Assembly: GCA_963989385.1 (NCBI GenBank)
Contig: OZ022503.1
Location: forward strand, 91,026,638-91,090,637
Source of the DNA: Ctena decussata
Lineage: Eukaryota; Mollusca; Bivalvia; Lucinida; Lucinidae
Direction of reading: 5' to 3'
DNA: 64,000 bases
The position numbers were made by a program, and so were the translations under genes. This document shows, one piece after another, positions 49,401 through 51,885 of this stretch (its first letter is position 1; each line of letters opens with the position of its first letter). The notes beneath the pieces are model-generated. The model worked only from the letters and a program-made list of their open reading frames with translations. It did no database searches and was not told the DNA's origin.

Positions 49401-49691
49401 ATTAACTGGGCAAACAGTGAAAATCCTGATGAGATGGCTCATTATGAGCATCCTGATGAGATGGCTCATTAAGAGCTGTCTCATCTGGATTTTCACTGTT
49501 TGCAATGGTATGTCCATTTACCCGCTGTCCGAAGTAACCCAACTCGACCCTAACAGAAGAACAAAAAAGACTTACTTTGACTGTGCTGTAAGATCTAATA
49601 CATAGTCATCAGTCACTTTATCTATCTGTATAGCAGAGGTTTCTGAGAGCTGAAGACTTTTCAACACTGACACTAAATCATTCTCGGCCAT
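7506..49691 (-). CDS. WDR89: WDR89-like WD40-repeat protein, whole gene (12 coding exons)
   Basis: Spliced model, in transcript order: 49691-49576, 48635-48544, 44594-44510, 42714-42665, 36964-36853, 35628-35565, 34624-34493, 30043-29957, 29260-29216, 9913-9834, 8704-8596, 7640-7506. The total is 1107 nt, or 368 residues plus TAA. All introns are GT-AG and reading phase is kept throughout. The product reads as a WD40 beta-propeller with SSLDGTIRCWD (about 91-101), SGSTDGLVCVYDV (about 186-198) and VTGGEDSLLCLW (about 329-340). It matches the vertebrate WDR89 pattern as I remember it: a YSE-H-DD-TQV-FHP stretch, then a DG-V-V-D blade, an NEDDAL segment, a GW-G----IYC segment and a GGHxxTVR blade. 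Vertebrate WDR89 is about 390 aa, so this copy is near full length. The molecular role of WDR89 is poorly known; WD40 propellers act as protein-binding scaffolds. Orthology is inferred from remembered sequence, not from a search. Confidence 0.9.
7641..8595. other. WDR89 intron K-L, no other gene
   Basis: Contains a short ACGTTG-rich inverted segment near 7725-7803. The 93-codon plus-strand frame at 8159-8440 is rich in Lys/Asn with no family features, lies inside the intron, and was not called. Confidence 0.45.
8596..8704 (-). CDS. WDR89: WDR89 exon K (residues 288-324)
   Basis: 109 nt with acceptor AACTTTTCAG and donor GTAAAATAAG. It encodes GDLNLIQLRGEDQPEVVGSL, then SKGHKSTVRCLHWDSR. GHKSTVRCLHWD is the start of the last WD40 blade (GH--TVR-). 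It ends in phase 0. Confidence 0.93.
8770..9115 (+). mobile_element. MITE-B related fragment
   Basis: Contains CTCCCTTCTCAATAGGGG, AAAAGAATTTGG and AGCAAATTCTTTCCTTC around a decayed hairpin, followed by the GAAGCAAACAGGGAGTGACA tract seen in other copies. Confidence 0.5.
9333..9511 (+). mobile_element. 179-bp MITE with TACAGT ends
   Basis: TACAGTGGCCCCCCTTAAC at the left and GTAAAGAGGGAATGACTGTA at the right are inverted, with ACGGCATTTGTTCCC inside. An internally deleted relative is at 22551-22603. Confidence 0.7.
9609..9817 (+). mobile_element. MITE-A next to exon J
   Basis: TTAACCCTTAGAGCGCCAAAA at the left, the decayed TTTTGGCACTTTAACTG at the right and the GTGTAG hairpin in the middle. 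The right end lies 16 bp from the exon J boundary (9834). Confidence 0.75.
9834..9913 (-). CDS. WDR89: WDR89 exon J (residues 262-288)
   Basis: 80 nt with acceptor TTGTATATTTCAG and donor GTAAGAC. It encodes EADSIDYLVDHFCTDSDDIY, then LLGGKH and a split Asn. It matches the DALDYL-----TD-LH-IGG-N block of WDR89. The preceding intron is about 19.3 kb (9914-29215), the largest in the gene. Palindromic elements abut both sides (MITE-A ends near 9817, a foldback starts near 9931). Confidence 0.92.
9931..10612. mobile_element. Foldback element next to exon J
   Basis: The left arm 9931-10152 and right arm 10389-10612 are long imperfect inverted repeats (for example CTCTTCGGTCTTTTGC against AAAAGACCGAAGAG), with a spacer of about 236 bp. 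The outer ends ATTATCACAGTATCCGAAC and GTTCGGACACTGTGATTAT pair. The left end lies 17 bp from the exon J acceptor edge. The 96-codon plus frame at 10542-10832 starts in an arm and is not considered a gene. Confidence 0.8.
10880..11115 (+). mobile_element. MITE-B related fragment
   Basis: Contains GGTCAACTCTTAAAGGAAAG, GGATTTGCTCCCC and TTCTTTCAGAGTAGTCTCC around a decayed hairpin, then AGAAGCAAACAGGAAGTCAT. Confidence 0.5.
11325..11520 (+). mobile_element. tRNA-derived SINE fragment
   Basis: TTGGGGTGTCAATGCTCTTG resembles an A box and GGTTGCAGGTTCAAGTCTAG a B box, with the spacing of a tRNA. The rest is unassigned. Confidence 0.4.
11838..12145. mobile_element. 308-bp palindromic MITE (CGCCAAA type)
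   Basis: TACTGTAAAACACTTATATT and its exact inverse AATATAAGTGTTTTACAGTA bound the element. TTTGGCG/CGCCAAA words recur inside both arms (at least ten). Remnants of the same ends are near 5198. Confidence 0.8.
12208..12275. repeat. 68-bp hairpin (MITE-A type core)
   Basis: AGCAAACAGTGTAGATCC with CAGACTGCTCCTAAGGAGCA folds on itself to end TCTACACTGTTTGCT. Related hairpins are at 13805-13862, 16688-16745, 17095-17160 and 26017-26085. Confidence 0.75.
12280..13200. other. Intronic DNA with an unrecognised open segment
   Basis: A minus-strand frame at 13142-12867 (91 codons) is open and hydrophobic in the middle (LISLAYVHGQLVIMIFATYF). The overlapping frame is open for 64 codons as well. I recognise no family and no flanking splice logic, so it is described but not called as a gene. 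Confidence 0.25.
13204..13676. mobile_element. 473-bp MITE with TTTTCGGT subrepeats
   Basis: GGTCCTACTAAAGACAGAAA and TTTCTGTCTTTAGTAGGACC are inverted ends. Both subterminal zones are packed with CCGAAAAGGAC or its complement GTCCTTTTCGG, at least ten copies, and AACTTTCGGGC/GCCCGAAAGTT is also inverted. Confidence 0.85.
13680..14371. other. No gene recognised
   Basis: A decayed hairpin of the GTGTAGATC type at 13805-13862, otherwise unique AT-rich DNA without coding signals. Confidence 0.35.
14372..14764 (+). mobile_element. MITE-B, near full copy
   Basis: ATATTAATCCTAATAAATGCC at the left and GGCATTTAATAGGATAAATA at the right, with the hairpin GAATTTGCTCCTAGAGGAGC inside. A homopolymer C run at about 14687-14703 interrupts it. 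Confidence 0.7.
14885..15092 (-). mobile_element. tRNA-derived SINE (minus)
   Basis: On the minus strand, GCCCCAGTAGCTCTTAGTGA (A box) and CCAAGTTTGATTCCCGG (B box) form a tRNA-like head. The body ATTATGAAAGGCTGTGTG is shared with 42175-42408. Confidence 0.65.
15122..15302 (+). mobile_element. 181-bp pogo-type MITE
   Basis: TACAGTAGAACTTCAATGGC and ATTGAACTTCTACTGTA are its inverted ends. Same length and family as 7119-7299. Confidence 0.8.
15454..15791 (+). mobile_element. MITE-B copy
   Basis: GCATTAATCCTATTAAACGCC at the left and GGCGTTTATTTGGATTAATA at the right, with hairpin CTCCTTTAGGAGCAAATTC inside. The 120-codon open frame at 15696-16058 overruns this end and is not considered a gene. 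Confidence 0.7.
15964..16048 (+). mobile_element. Repeat shared with 3712-3790 (inverted)
   Basis: CCTAATTATCACACATGCCC and CTATAAGCGCACATCATGG match the inverse of the segment near 3712. Unknown family. Confidence 0.5.
16425..16633 (+). mobile_element. MITE-A, decayed
   Basis: Contains AGCAGATGACAATATTTACG, TATATCATATTGAGA-like filler, and the GTAGATC hairpin with GCAGCTCATTACAAGCTGCC. The terminal repeats are worn. Confidence 0.6.
17200..17340 (+). repeat. Degenerate short tandem repeat (ACCGGAATAC-like)
   Basis: About ten imperfect 10-12-bp units such as TTACCGGAATC, TACACCGGAA and TACACCAAAATA run into the neighbouring element. No coding potential. Confidence 0.5.
17350..20240 (-). mobile_element. 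HINE-like element(s) with 168-bp core array
   Basis: In minus orientation the 5' end AACTAGAATTGTTTTTC (near 20240) and ATGTCTCCCCCC (near 20213) are followed by about 16 core units. The period is exactly 168 bp in the best part (AACTTGAAAACCGCTCAAG at 17461, 17629, 17797, 17965). It ends with a GACGGAC run and hairpin ATGTCTCCCGACC with GGGGGGAGACAT (17355-17382). Two more 3'-type termini in the same orientation sit inside, at about 18696-18763 and 20119-20175. Confidence 0.75.
20421..20826 (+). mobile_element. MITE-B, full copy with duplicated hairpin
   Basis: CGTATTAATCTTATTAAATGCC-type left end and GGCCTTTAATAGGATTAATA right end. The GGAAAGAATTTGCTCCTGCA palindrome is partly duplicated at 20612-20690. 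Open frames across it are not considered genes. Confidence 0.75.
20831..20990 (+). mobile_element. HINE-like fragment
   Basis: AACAAGAGTTCCATAGAATG and AGTGTCTCGCCTGTCAGCAC match the 5' end of the element at 30587 (AGTGTCTCGCCTGCTGGCAC). It is cut short. Confidence 0.55.
20991..21767. other. No gene recognised (inside WDR89 intron I-J)
   Basis: Unique AT-rich DNA. I looked here for a missing WDR89 exon and found none; none is needed, since exons I and J join in phase. Confidence 0.4.
21768..22556 (+). repeat. 31-bp minisatellite
   Basis: About 25 imperfect copies of CAGCTTGCATACAGGCACA plus ATCTAGTCAAGC, with units starting for example at 21846, 21877 and 21908. It ends against a TACAGTAGACC MITE remnant at 22551-22603. 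Confidence 0.85.
22943..23415. mobile_element. Element with inverted arrays of GGACAAAACGGACCA
   Basis: The left 150 bp hold at least five AAAACGGACCA units. The right 120 bp hold six GTGGTCCGTTTT-like units in the opposite orientation (near 23298, 23320, 23342, 23362, 23383, 23399). The spacer between is unique and AT-rich. A G run of about 20 follows at 23423. The short reading frames here only reflect the repeat. Confidence 0.75.
23755..23882 (+). mobile_element. MITE-E copy
   Basis: Hairpin TAGATCCATCTTAAAAGATG with TTTTGAGATTGTTTTAGAAG on the right arm and its complement on the left, ending near AACTGAAGAAATATGGTA. Confidence 0.7.
23975..24245 (+). mobile_element. tRNA-derived SINE (same family as 48040)
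   Basis: GTCGAGTGGTTAGAGTGCC is an A-box-like head and GGTCATGGGCTCAAATCCAA the B box. The body words TGTGCCCAAGATA and CTGCCCCTATGGCCACAAGG are shared with 48040-48320. Confidence 0.75.
24328..24530 (+). mobile_element. MITE-A copy
   Basis: CCCTTAAAGTGCCAAAAAGCAG at the left (two overlapping short words), TATATCATATTGAGAATTC, and the GTGTAGATC hairpin with GGTGGCTCATTATGAGCC. The right TIR is worn. Confidence 0.65.
24531..26016. other. No gene recognised
   Basis: Inside intron I-J. A minus frame at 24761-24516 (81 codons) and a plus frame at 25223-25471 (82 codons) show no family motif or splice support. AATAAAGAGCCTGTATC near 25750 could be the tail of a retroposed copy. That is only a possibility. 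Confidence 0.3.
26017..26085. repeat. Hairpin (GTGTAGACC type)
   Basis: AAACAGTGTAGACCCTGATC with ATCAGACACCACATTTGTGG folds back to end GTCTACACTGTTTA. Confidence 0.7.
26487..26665 (+). mobile_element. MITE-E copy, decayed
   Basis: Contains ACCGTATTTCTCCGCTTATA, CCCTTCCAAAACAATCC and AAATCTAGATCTGTCT, ending TTTTATAGCCAAATATAT. The right arm of the hairpin is lost. Confidence 0.55.
26666..27362. other. No gene recognised
   Basis: A degenerate repeat of GATGTTTTG-like words lies at 27030-27175. Nothing else is supported. Confidence 0.3.
27363..27598. mobile_element. MITE-F copy (236 bp)
   Basis: GAGCCGCGACACGACAAAACC and its exact inverse GGTTTTGTCGTGTCGCGGCTC (each two overlapping short words) bound a nearly complete palindrome. 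Inner arms are CAGACTCAGATCAGCCTGGG / CCCAGGCTGATCTGAGTC. The same 236-bp length is seen in the 58-64 kb array. Confidence 0.85.
27671..28742 (+). mobile_element. pogo/Tigger-like DNA transposon, non-autonomous
   Basis: TACAGTCAAACTTCGGTAG and CTACCGAAGTTCGACTGTA are inverted termini starting with TA. Subterminal GTTCGAAAAATCGG and CGAAGTAAAATCGGGAG words are also partly inverted. 1072 bp. The interior frames are short (75 codons or fewer) without a recognised transposase motif. Confidence 0.7.
28743..29215. other. Intron I-J start, no gene
   Basis: Unique DNA just downstream of exon I. The plus frame at 28943-29221 overlaps exon I on the other strand and is not considered a gene. Confidence 0.45.
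29216..29260 (-). CDS. WDR89: WDR89 exon I (residues 247-261)
   Basis: A 45-nt microexon, phase 0, with acceptor ATATGTCAG and donor GTGAGT. It encodes GDPAIEKTDLKETLN, aligning with the charged linker that precedes a D-LDYL blade in WDR89. The short exon alone would be weak, but it has good splice sites and fits the phase and the family between exons H and J. Confidence 0.82.
29573..29925 (-). repeat. Degenerate duplicates of the exon H 3' end and donor
   Basis: On the minus strand, AGGTAAGTATTTATTATAAA (near 29655) and CATGTTTGGAACACCAGTCA (near 29597) resemble the real CATGTATGGGGCACCAGTGA-GGTAAGTTTG (29975-29950). ATACATTCCATATTTGC near 29893 resembles ATACATTCCATGTATGG. The copies are non-coding today. 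A 33-bp perfect hairpin sits at 29730-29762. Confidence 0.5.
29957..30043 (-). CDS. WDR89: WDR89 exon H (residues 218-246)
   Basis: 87 nt, phase 0 at both ends, acceptor GATTTTAG, donor GTAAGTTT. It encodes AKVGWTGNNNTNIYCTTHID, then TFHVWGTSE, matching the GW-G---QIYC-TH---F-WWD pattern of WDR89. Degenerate copies of its 3' end and donor lie in the following intron near 29573-29660. Confidence 0.92.
30044..30586. other. Intron G-H, no gene
   Basis: Two partly similar segments (AGAACATTCTAAAAAGAAAC near 30262 and AACATTCTAAGAAGAAACTC near 30432) suggest a decayed tandem core of about 170 bp. No coding signal. Confidence 0.4.
30587..31611 (+). mobile_element. HINE-like element, roughly 155-bp core
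   Basis: The 5' end ACACAAGAATTCCGCGG and AGTGTCTCGCCTG lead into core units carrying AACCAAGTTTCATGGCTCTA and AATGTAGGTCAAGACTCAAT. The 3' end is GACGACGACGACACCGG, then TGTCTCGTCTCTGCTTCGC with AGGCTAGACAAAAAC. Confidence 0.7.
31733..34056 (+). mobile_element. HINE-like element with GGCGGCCATCTTGGA core
   Basis: The 5' end AAACAAGAGGCCCAAATGGG holds a small hairpin and GCTCACCTGGC. The 3' end holds GGCCCTTCGGGCC and the inverse GCCAGGTGAGC, then TAAAAA. Inside are two core types: a 150-270-bp repeat (31850-32870) and a 343-bp repeat (33100-33950; identical 74-codon frames at 33274 and 33617 are its by-product). A GACGCACGACGCACG run precedes the 3' hairpin. Confidence 0.8.
34268..34485 (+). 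mobile_element. MITE-E copy abutting the exon G donor
   Basis: TTATAAGACAGGTTTTATTC, a TTGATCCATCTTATAAGACA hairpin, and the end ATAGCCAAAGAAATATGGTA. The end lies 7 bp from the exon G boundary at 34493, so only about GTAAGTG of the intron is outside the element. Confidence 0.7.
34493..34624 (-). CDS. WDR89: WDR89 exon G (residues 174-217)
   Basis: 132 nt, phase 0 at both ends, acceptor TTATTCTCCAG, donor GTAAGTG. It encodes VCFHPEDADRLASGSTDGLV, CVYDVSQTNEDDALSLVLN and SCSTV: a full blade with FHP, SGSTDG and the NEDDAL segment of WDR89. It is boxed in by two inverted-repeat elements: MITE-E ends about 7 bp past the donor edge (34485), and a 303-bp palindromic element begins 17 bp upstream of the acceptor edge (34642). 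Confidence 0.95.
34642..34944. mobile_element. 303-bp palindromic MITE upstream of exon G
   Basis: GGGGCCATATTCATAAAATG at the left pairs with ATTTTATAAATACGGCCCC at the right, followed inward by GCTATGCTGTTGCTAAGG and its inverse. The centre holds two copies of a hairpin (TGCTCTGGAGGAACAG with CTGTTCCTCCAGTGCA), the second at 34801-34865. Confidence 0.85.
34945..35564. other. Intron F-G, no gene
   Basis: AT-rich; nothing beyond short homopolymers was identified. Confidence 0.4.
35565..35628 (-). CDS. WDR89: WDR89 exon F (residues 152-173)
   Basis: A 64-nt exon with acceptor TTTTTGCAG and donor GTATATG. The first G completes Trp, then DRRGGKLLGCYSESHEDDIT and Q. The LG-YSE-H-DD-TQ signature is the most WDR89-specific string in the gene as I recall the family. 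It ends in phase 0. Confidence 0.93.
36091..36174. repeat. 84-bp near-perfect hairpin
   Basis: GAGTGTGCTTGGCCCACCAG and CCATGTTTTTGGTTTTGTTG are followed at once by their inverse, ending CTGGTGGGCCAAGCACACTC. There is one visible mismatch (CATG/CGTG). It may be a collapsed MITE. Confidence 0.8.
36305..36592 (+). mobile_element. Two adjoining MITE-E copies
   Basis: GATCTAGATCCATCTTACAA appears with its inverse GATGGATCTAGATTTTTGAG at 36357-36400. A second, worn pair (TCTACATCCATCTTACAAG) is at 36440. The tail reads CCCATAGCTAAATATATA. Confidence 0.65.
36595..36831. mobile_element. MITE-F copy near exon E
   Basis: GAGCCGGGACACGAGAAAACC and GGTTTTCTCATGTCGCGGCTC bound a 237-bp palindrome matching 27363-27598. 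It ends 21 bp from the exon E donor edge. Confidence 0.85.
36853..36964 (-). CDS. WDR89: WDR89 exon E (residues 115-152)
   Basis: The acceptor is TTTTACCAG and the donor GTAGGC. It encodes GSSKTNNQFTGIDINASDRV, then LCAGMERDKEHNVYLLF and a split Trp. This corresponds to the FDIN---ICAGTE segment of WDR89 followed by the xFWD blade end. A MITE-F copy ends at 36831, leaving 21 intron bases between it and the exon edge. Confidence 0.92.
37065..37148 (+). mobile_element. MITE-E left half
   Basis: ATAAGACATCTATTTTTCCC and CCTTCCAAAACAATCCC, then a worn hairpin. The right part is replaced by the HINE-like 5' end at 37149. Confidence 0.5.
37149..38444 (+). mobile_element. HINE-like element
   Basis: The 5' end ACTAGAGCAAGTGAGC carries TATACCCCCGACC at about 37176. 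The 3' end carries CATACTTCGTATG and then CCGGGGGTATAATAA, the inverse of the 5' motif. The core has GTGACCTTGACCT words at roughly 160-bp spacing (37370-37720), then a segment with inverted GGGTTGCAACCCAC-type words (37910-38330). Confidence 0.7.
38587..38767 (+). mobile_element. 181-bp pogo-type MITE
   Basis: TACAGTAGAACTTCATTGGC and ATTGAAGTTCTGCTGTA ends. Third copy with identical length. Confidence 0.8.
38930..39085 (+). mobile_element. MITE-E copy with GGGGTGGGG run
   Basis: Contains ATGTAGATCTGCCATATAAC and ATGGATCTAGATTTTCAAG, then a G-rich GGGGTGGGGTGGGG stretch (39021-39047) inside the right arm. Confidence 0.6.
39086..39540. other. Intron D-E, no gene
   Basis: The minus frame at 39505-39299 (68 codons) has no family features. 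Nothing else was seen. Confidence 0.35.
39541..41967 (+). mobile_element. HINE-like element with 490-bp higher-order repeat
   Basis: The 5' end ACTAGAAAATGTGTTTATG and CACTATGCCCCCAA lead into a core of about 165-bp units marked by AAGTCGAAAAAGGGGCATAA. From 40441 the units form a 490-bp higher-order repeat (GTACCTTTGTACCATAGGC at 40441, 40931, 41421). The 3' end is GACAGACGGACAGGCC, then TATGCCCCCACAATTTC with GAAATTGGGGGCATAAA. Confidence 0.8.
42175..42408 (-). mobile_element. tRNA-derived SINE (same family as 14885)
   Basis: On the minus strand, CATGGCTGAGTGGTAGGTTC is the A box and GGCTGCAGATTCTAATCTTG the B box. The body AGGGTGATTATGAAAGGCTC is shared with 14940-14970. Confidence 0.65.
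42665..42714 (-). CDS. WDR89: WDR89 exon D (residues 98-115)
   Basis: A 50-nt exon with acceptor TCCTACAG and donor GTATGA. It encodes CWDLRTDNAKAAQIFK, so the blade opened on exon C closes with the WD dipeptide exactly across the splice junction. This is strong support for the join. Confidence 0.92.
42955..44200 (+). mobile_element. HINE-like element, 162-bp core, interrupted by a SINE
   Basis: Five core units with GACCTTCAAGTGTGACCTTG at 43021, 43183, 43345, 43507 and 43669, a steady 162-bp period. GGACGGACGCATGCACAC follows. After the SINE, the 3' end resumes with TATGTCTCGCTCAACGC and AGCGGGCTCGACAAAAA. The 5' boundary is not clear. Confidence 0.75.
43871..44148 (-). mobile_element. tRNA-derived SINE, complete, with target-site duplication
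   Basis: On the minus strand the head is GCCGGGCCGCGTAGCGCAGT, with A box TAGCGCAGTCGG and B box GGTTCGAAACC. The tail on the plus side is (GGTT)n. The 10-bp duplication TCTGACATTG flanks it at 43861-43870 and 44149-44158. 278 bp. It is not a functional tRNA gene: the body continues for 200 bp and a second copy exists at 53944. Confidence 0.9.
44201..44509. other. Intron C-D, no gene
   Basis: Contains a (TTA)n run at about 44273-44293. Nothing else. Confidence 0.5.
44510..44594 (-). CDS. WDR89: WDR89 exon C (residues 70-98)
   Basis: The acceptor CCTATAG precedes 44594. The donor is GTATAG after CAG at 44510. It encodes HEDVITSIRFGK, then DPNLLLSSSLDGTIR: the conserved H, the strand b hydrophobics and the SSLDGTI turn of a blade whose Trp-Asp is on the next exon. 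The 85 nt leave AG, completed as Arg by the next exon. Confidence 0.92.
44672..44878 (+). mobile_element. MITE-E copy
   Basis: ATTATGGTATTTCTTTGGAT starts it. CAAAAATCTAAATTTGTC is the left arm, GACTTAGATTTTTCTGATTG the right arm, and TTTATAGCCAAA the end. Confidence 0.7.
44879..46362 (+). mobile_element. HINE-like element, 180-bp core
   Basis: The 5' end CTAGAAAATTGTGTCTGTAA and ATGATGCCCCCGTG lead into about seven units (GGAGGAGTTGATTACAC at 45365, 45544, 45724, 45871, then 46231). The 3' end is ACGGACAGACGGACGG, then AATGCCCCCTGAC with CATGGGGGCATAATAAA. The 5' motif pairs with the 3' hairpin. Confidence 0.8.
46386..46585 (+). mobile_element. MITE-E copy with a 33-base G run
   Basis: AAAAATCTAGATCCATCTTA and GAGATTGTTTTGGAAGGGAA arms, with an uninterrupted G run at 46441-46473 replacing part of the right arm. 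Confidence 0.65.
46676..47997. mobile_element. 1.3-kb TIR element, unclassified
   Basis: ACCCCCATTCCACTGG and CCAGTGGAATGGGGT are inverted ends. The interior is rich in GCAGAAGC/GCTTCTGC words. A 55-bp segment (GAGCCTGAGGAAATAATGAC) is tandemly duplicated at 47401 and 47457. No clear target-site duplication was found. Confidence 0.6.
47183..47392 (-). pseudogene. Short basic open frame inside the TIR element
   Basis: 70 codons with a basic stretch KMPPIKSRRKIKPGLVRRLF near the start and Gln/Glu/Pro-rich end. It could be a remnant of a DNA-binding protein of the host element. I recognise no family, and it may be chance. Confidence 0.2.
48035..48325 (+). mobile_element. tRNA-derived SINE (same family as 23975)
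   Basis: AAAGGGGTTAGAGCGACTTGG (A box, two overlapping words) and GGTTGCAAGTTCGAATCCCA (B box), then TGTGCCCAAGATACAGTGGG and CCCTAAGGCCACTAGGCTAT. Confidence 0.8.
48544..48635 (-). CDS. WDR89: WDR89 exon B (residues 39-70)
   Basis: The acceptor is TTTGTAG before 48635 and the donor is GTAAG at 48543-48539. The frame reads GDSSMLAATSSNHSIRLFTR, then KNLVKTSTITG; the last G is split across the intron. LAATSSNHSIRLF is a typical WD40 strand c-d segment (S-N-SIRL-), forming the first blade. There are 92 nt, ending in phase 1. Confidence 0.88.
48636..49120. other. Intron A-B, no gene
   Basis: The 70-codon plus frame at 48910-49122 has no family features. Otherwise unique DNA. Confidence 0.4.
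49121..49285 (-). mobile_element. MetaSINE-like SINE, near complete
   Basis: On the minus strand, GGAGCGGCTGTAGCGTAGTG (A box) and GGTCGCAGGTTCGATCCCC (B box) make a tRNA-like head. It is followed by TTTCGGATGAGACTTTAAAC, CGAGGTCCCGTCTCCATATG and GGCGGGACGTTAAACCCGAG, then (TCAC)n. The central core resembles the MetaSINE superfamily known from molluscs and other animals. Confidence 0.85.
49297..49553. mobile_element. TIR element with nested GTGAAAATCC hairpin
   Basis: TTAGGGTAAAGTCGGGTAA and AACCCAACTCGACCCTAA are inverted ends, and ATTCGGACAGCAGG pairs with CCGCTGTCCGAAGT. The middle (about 49409-49503) is a MITE-A-type hairpin with a duplicated TCCTGATGAGATGGCTCATT. It ends 22 bp from exon A. 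Confidence 0.7.
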
Positions 49692-49707
49692 GTTTTGTAG
49701 AAATTAA
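49576..49707 (-). CDS. WDR89: WDR89 exon A (5' UTR end, start codon, residues 1-38)
   Basis: The ATG is at 49691-49689, with the product starting MAENDLVSVLKSLQLSETSA. A pyrimidine run followed by CAG ends at 49708, so 16 nt of 5' UTR (49707-49692) belong to this exon and a noncoding exon must lie upstream. The donor GTAAG is at 49575-49571. The exon leaves two bases (AA), completed by the first T of the next exon. The segment is acidic or polar and precedes the first propeller strand. A palindromic element ends at 49553, 22 bp into the downstream intron. Confidence 0.88.
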
Positions 49708-50350
49708 CTGAAAAAAAAAAGTAATGCAAGCAGAGTTTGAGATAATTCCATGGACTGTATATCATGTCTGATGTTACAAGCAGAAGTTCAGAAGGAGGGA
49801 CAACAGCTATGGGATGAAAAGAGTGAACATATGGTTGGTGACGTATACTTGGCACATTGTTGGTCCAAAAATTGAAGATTGTTTTTTCTTTTTGTCTTTT
49901 TTTTTAACCAACAAGACAAGATTTGATGAAAAAATGAAAATCAAGTAAATTCCAGTTCAAGGCAAATCATCACAATTGTAAACCTTCTCTATGATATTTT
50001 ATCTTAAACGGAACTCAAATTTAATGGTACTTGATATTTTATCTTAAACCGAACTCGAATTTACTTGATTTTCATTTTTGGTTCAAACATTAGCTTGTTG
50101 ACAAATCATGCCAAGGGTCTGTGGTTTTAGTGCCGTAAACTAAATCTACCGGTAACTTGACAAATCATTTTTCTATTGTCTATTAAATAAATGTATTTGA
50201 ATATAGGGATCAAACATGATTTTCTATGCCACCTTATCTGTGTACATTTTGTAATAGCTGCTTCCTGGGTAAACGATAACATCTATTTGATGTCACCAAA
50301 CCAGGTTTGTTACTGCACATGCTATTGATGCTAACATCGTATTTTGTGAC
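49708..50350. other. Upstream of exon A, presumed 5' intron
   Basis: An acceptor at 49710-49708 means this is intron. The words TGATATTTTATCTTAAAC are repeated at about 49993 and 50033. No promoter or 5' exon could be placed. Confidence 0.4.
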
Positions 50351-50398
50351 TGCAGATGCGGTCAATTGAAATACCGCAAACCACCACAAAAACTCATC

Positions 50399-51358
50399 AG
50401 AAACACCTCTATATACCAATGAGATGTTTAATCATAGAATTGTTAATGATAATTTGTCTTTGTTACGGTCAGCTGTATCTTCCAATTTCACCACACCCCG
50501 ACCTAACAGAGAAATATTCAAACACAGCATCACATATTCAGGACCAATTGTCTGGAATAGTTTACCTTCTGAACTGAAAAATTTAGATACTGTTAATTCT
50601 TTTCATAATAATTTCATAAAATGGTTGAAAAGCTGATTTGTATTATCATTATTGTATATTGTATTTTAGATCTTCATCATTATAATATGGATTTTTTGTG
50701 TGTGTTTGTGTGCGTATGTTTGGTTTGATGTAGTTTTTTTTGGAGAACTTGTCATAATAACTGTACATATTGGAACAAACCCTGATTGTACTTCTCCAAT
50801 TTTTTGGAGCAGTCTGATCAGGCTTGGCAATGTTTGTTCTGCCATATCTGTCTCAATACTTACAGTTTTTATAGTGTCATTTTCAGTGTATGTGGGAGTG
50901 TTACAGATCTGTAGAAATCTGCGAGTTAACTGTAATACATGTACATTATTTGGACATTTCTGTGAGCTTACTATAATAAGTGTACATTATTGGGACATTT
51001 CTGTTCAAGTGGACTGCTATTTTTAATTTTATATAGTCCTTTTTCCAATTGGGAGAATTTCTATCCAGTTTTTACTGGGTAGCTTCTGGTGCAGACCTTG
51101 ATTGCAAAGTTTGGTGTAGGCGGTGTAATCTGGGCTTGTAGTATTTGTGTTGGTAGTTCTGTCCTGATACATGCAATTTTTGCAGTAACTTAGTTTTGGT
51201 TGGATGTGTGTGTTCTTGAAATATGACATGCTGCATGTTTTTTTTGTTTTCTTTTTCTGTCACATTGCAACTGCATTTAAGAGAGGGCCACATGGAAGAT
51301 TAGGGTTTAACTAAATGTGTATTACCTTCTGTAAATAAAGTCTATTATTTTTATTATT
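50399..51358 (+). pseudogene. 5'-truncated non-LTR retrotransposon, RT C-terminal end
   Basis: A frame at 50399-50636 reads LYTNEMFNHRIVNDNLSLL, then FTTPRPNREIFKHSITYSGP and IVWNSLPSELKN. This is the usual C-terminal end of Jockey/CR1-type reverse transcriptases in invertebrates (R-SSNF-TP---, G---WN-LP---). A long 3' UTR follows and ends AAATAAAGTCTATTATTTTT. The RT core is missing. The 108-codon frame at 50700-51026 lies in this 3' UTR and is not called. Confidence 0.75.
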
Positions 51359-51828
51359 TTAACTACCACAAACCACCAAAAACCAGCCCCAAATCACTAC
51401 AAACCATCTCAAAAACTATTTCACTGTACGTTTAATCAGTATATTTGATATTTGTTGTACTATCAACGACAACTTTACCGTATTAAGAGTCTTAGAACAT
51501 GTAGAATCTCTAATTTTATCTATACATTTTCTAACGCGCATATAACCTTGGTTTAAACAATATTTATTCAATATAAATTACATACACAGACATAATACAA
51601 AACATAGCATGGTACAGGATCTGACAGTAAGCGAATCGCTTATATGAAAGTCATCTCCTGCTTACATGAAAGTCATCTCCTGACTTTCCTTACACATGCA
51701 AAGCATATAACCTTACACATGACCTTACACATGCAAAGTGTGAAAATACCTGTAATTATAATAAATCTTCATTTTTGAGGATTACCTGTATATAAAACAA
51801 CTTGTTTATTTCGAGGTGATCAAAACAT

Positions 51829-51885
51829 AATAATAATAATAATCATTATCATAAATTTATATTATTATTAATAATATTAATGTTC
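51829..51885 (+). repeat. AAT/ATT microsatellite
   Basis: TAATAATAATAATC and TATTATTATTAATAATATTA runs, within the TIR element. Confidence 0.7.
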
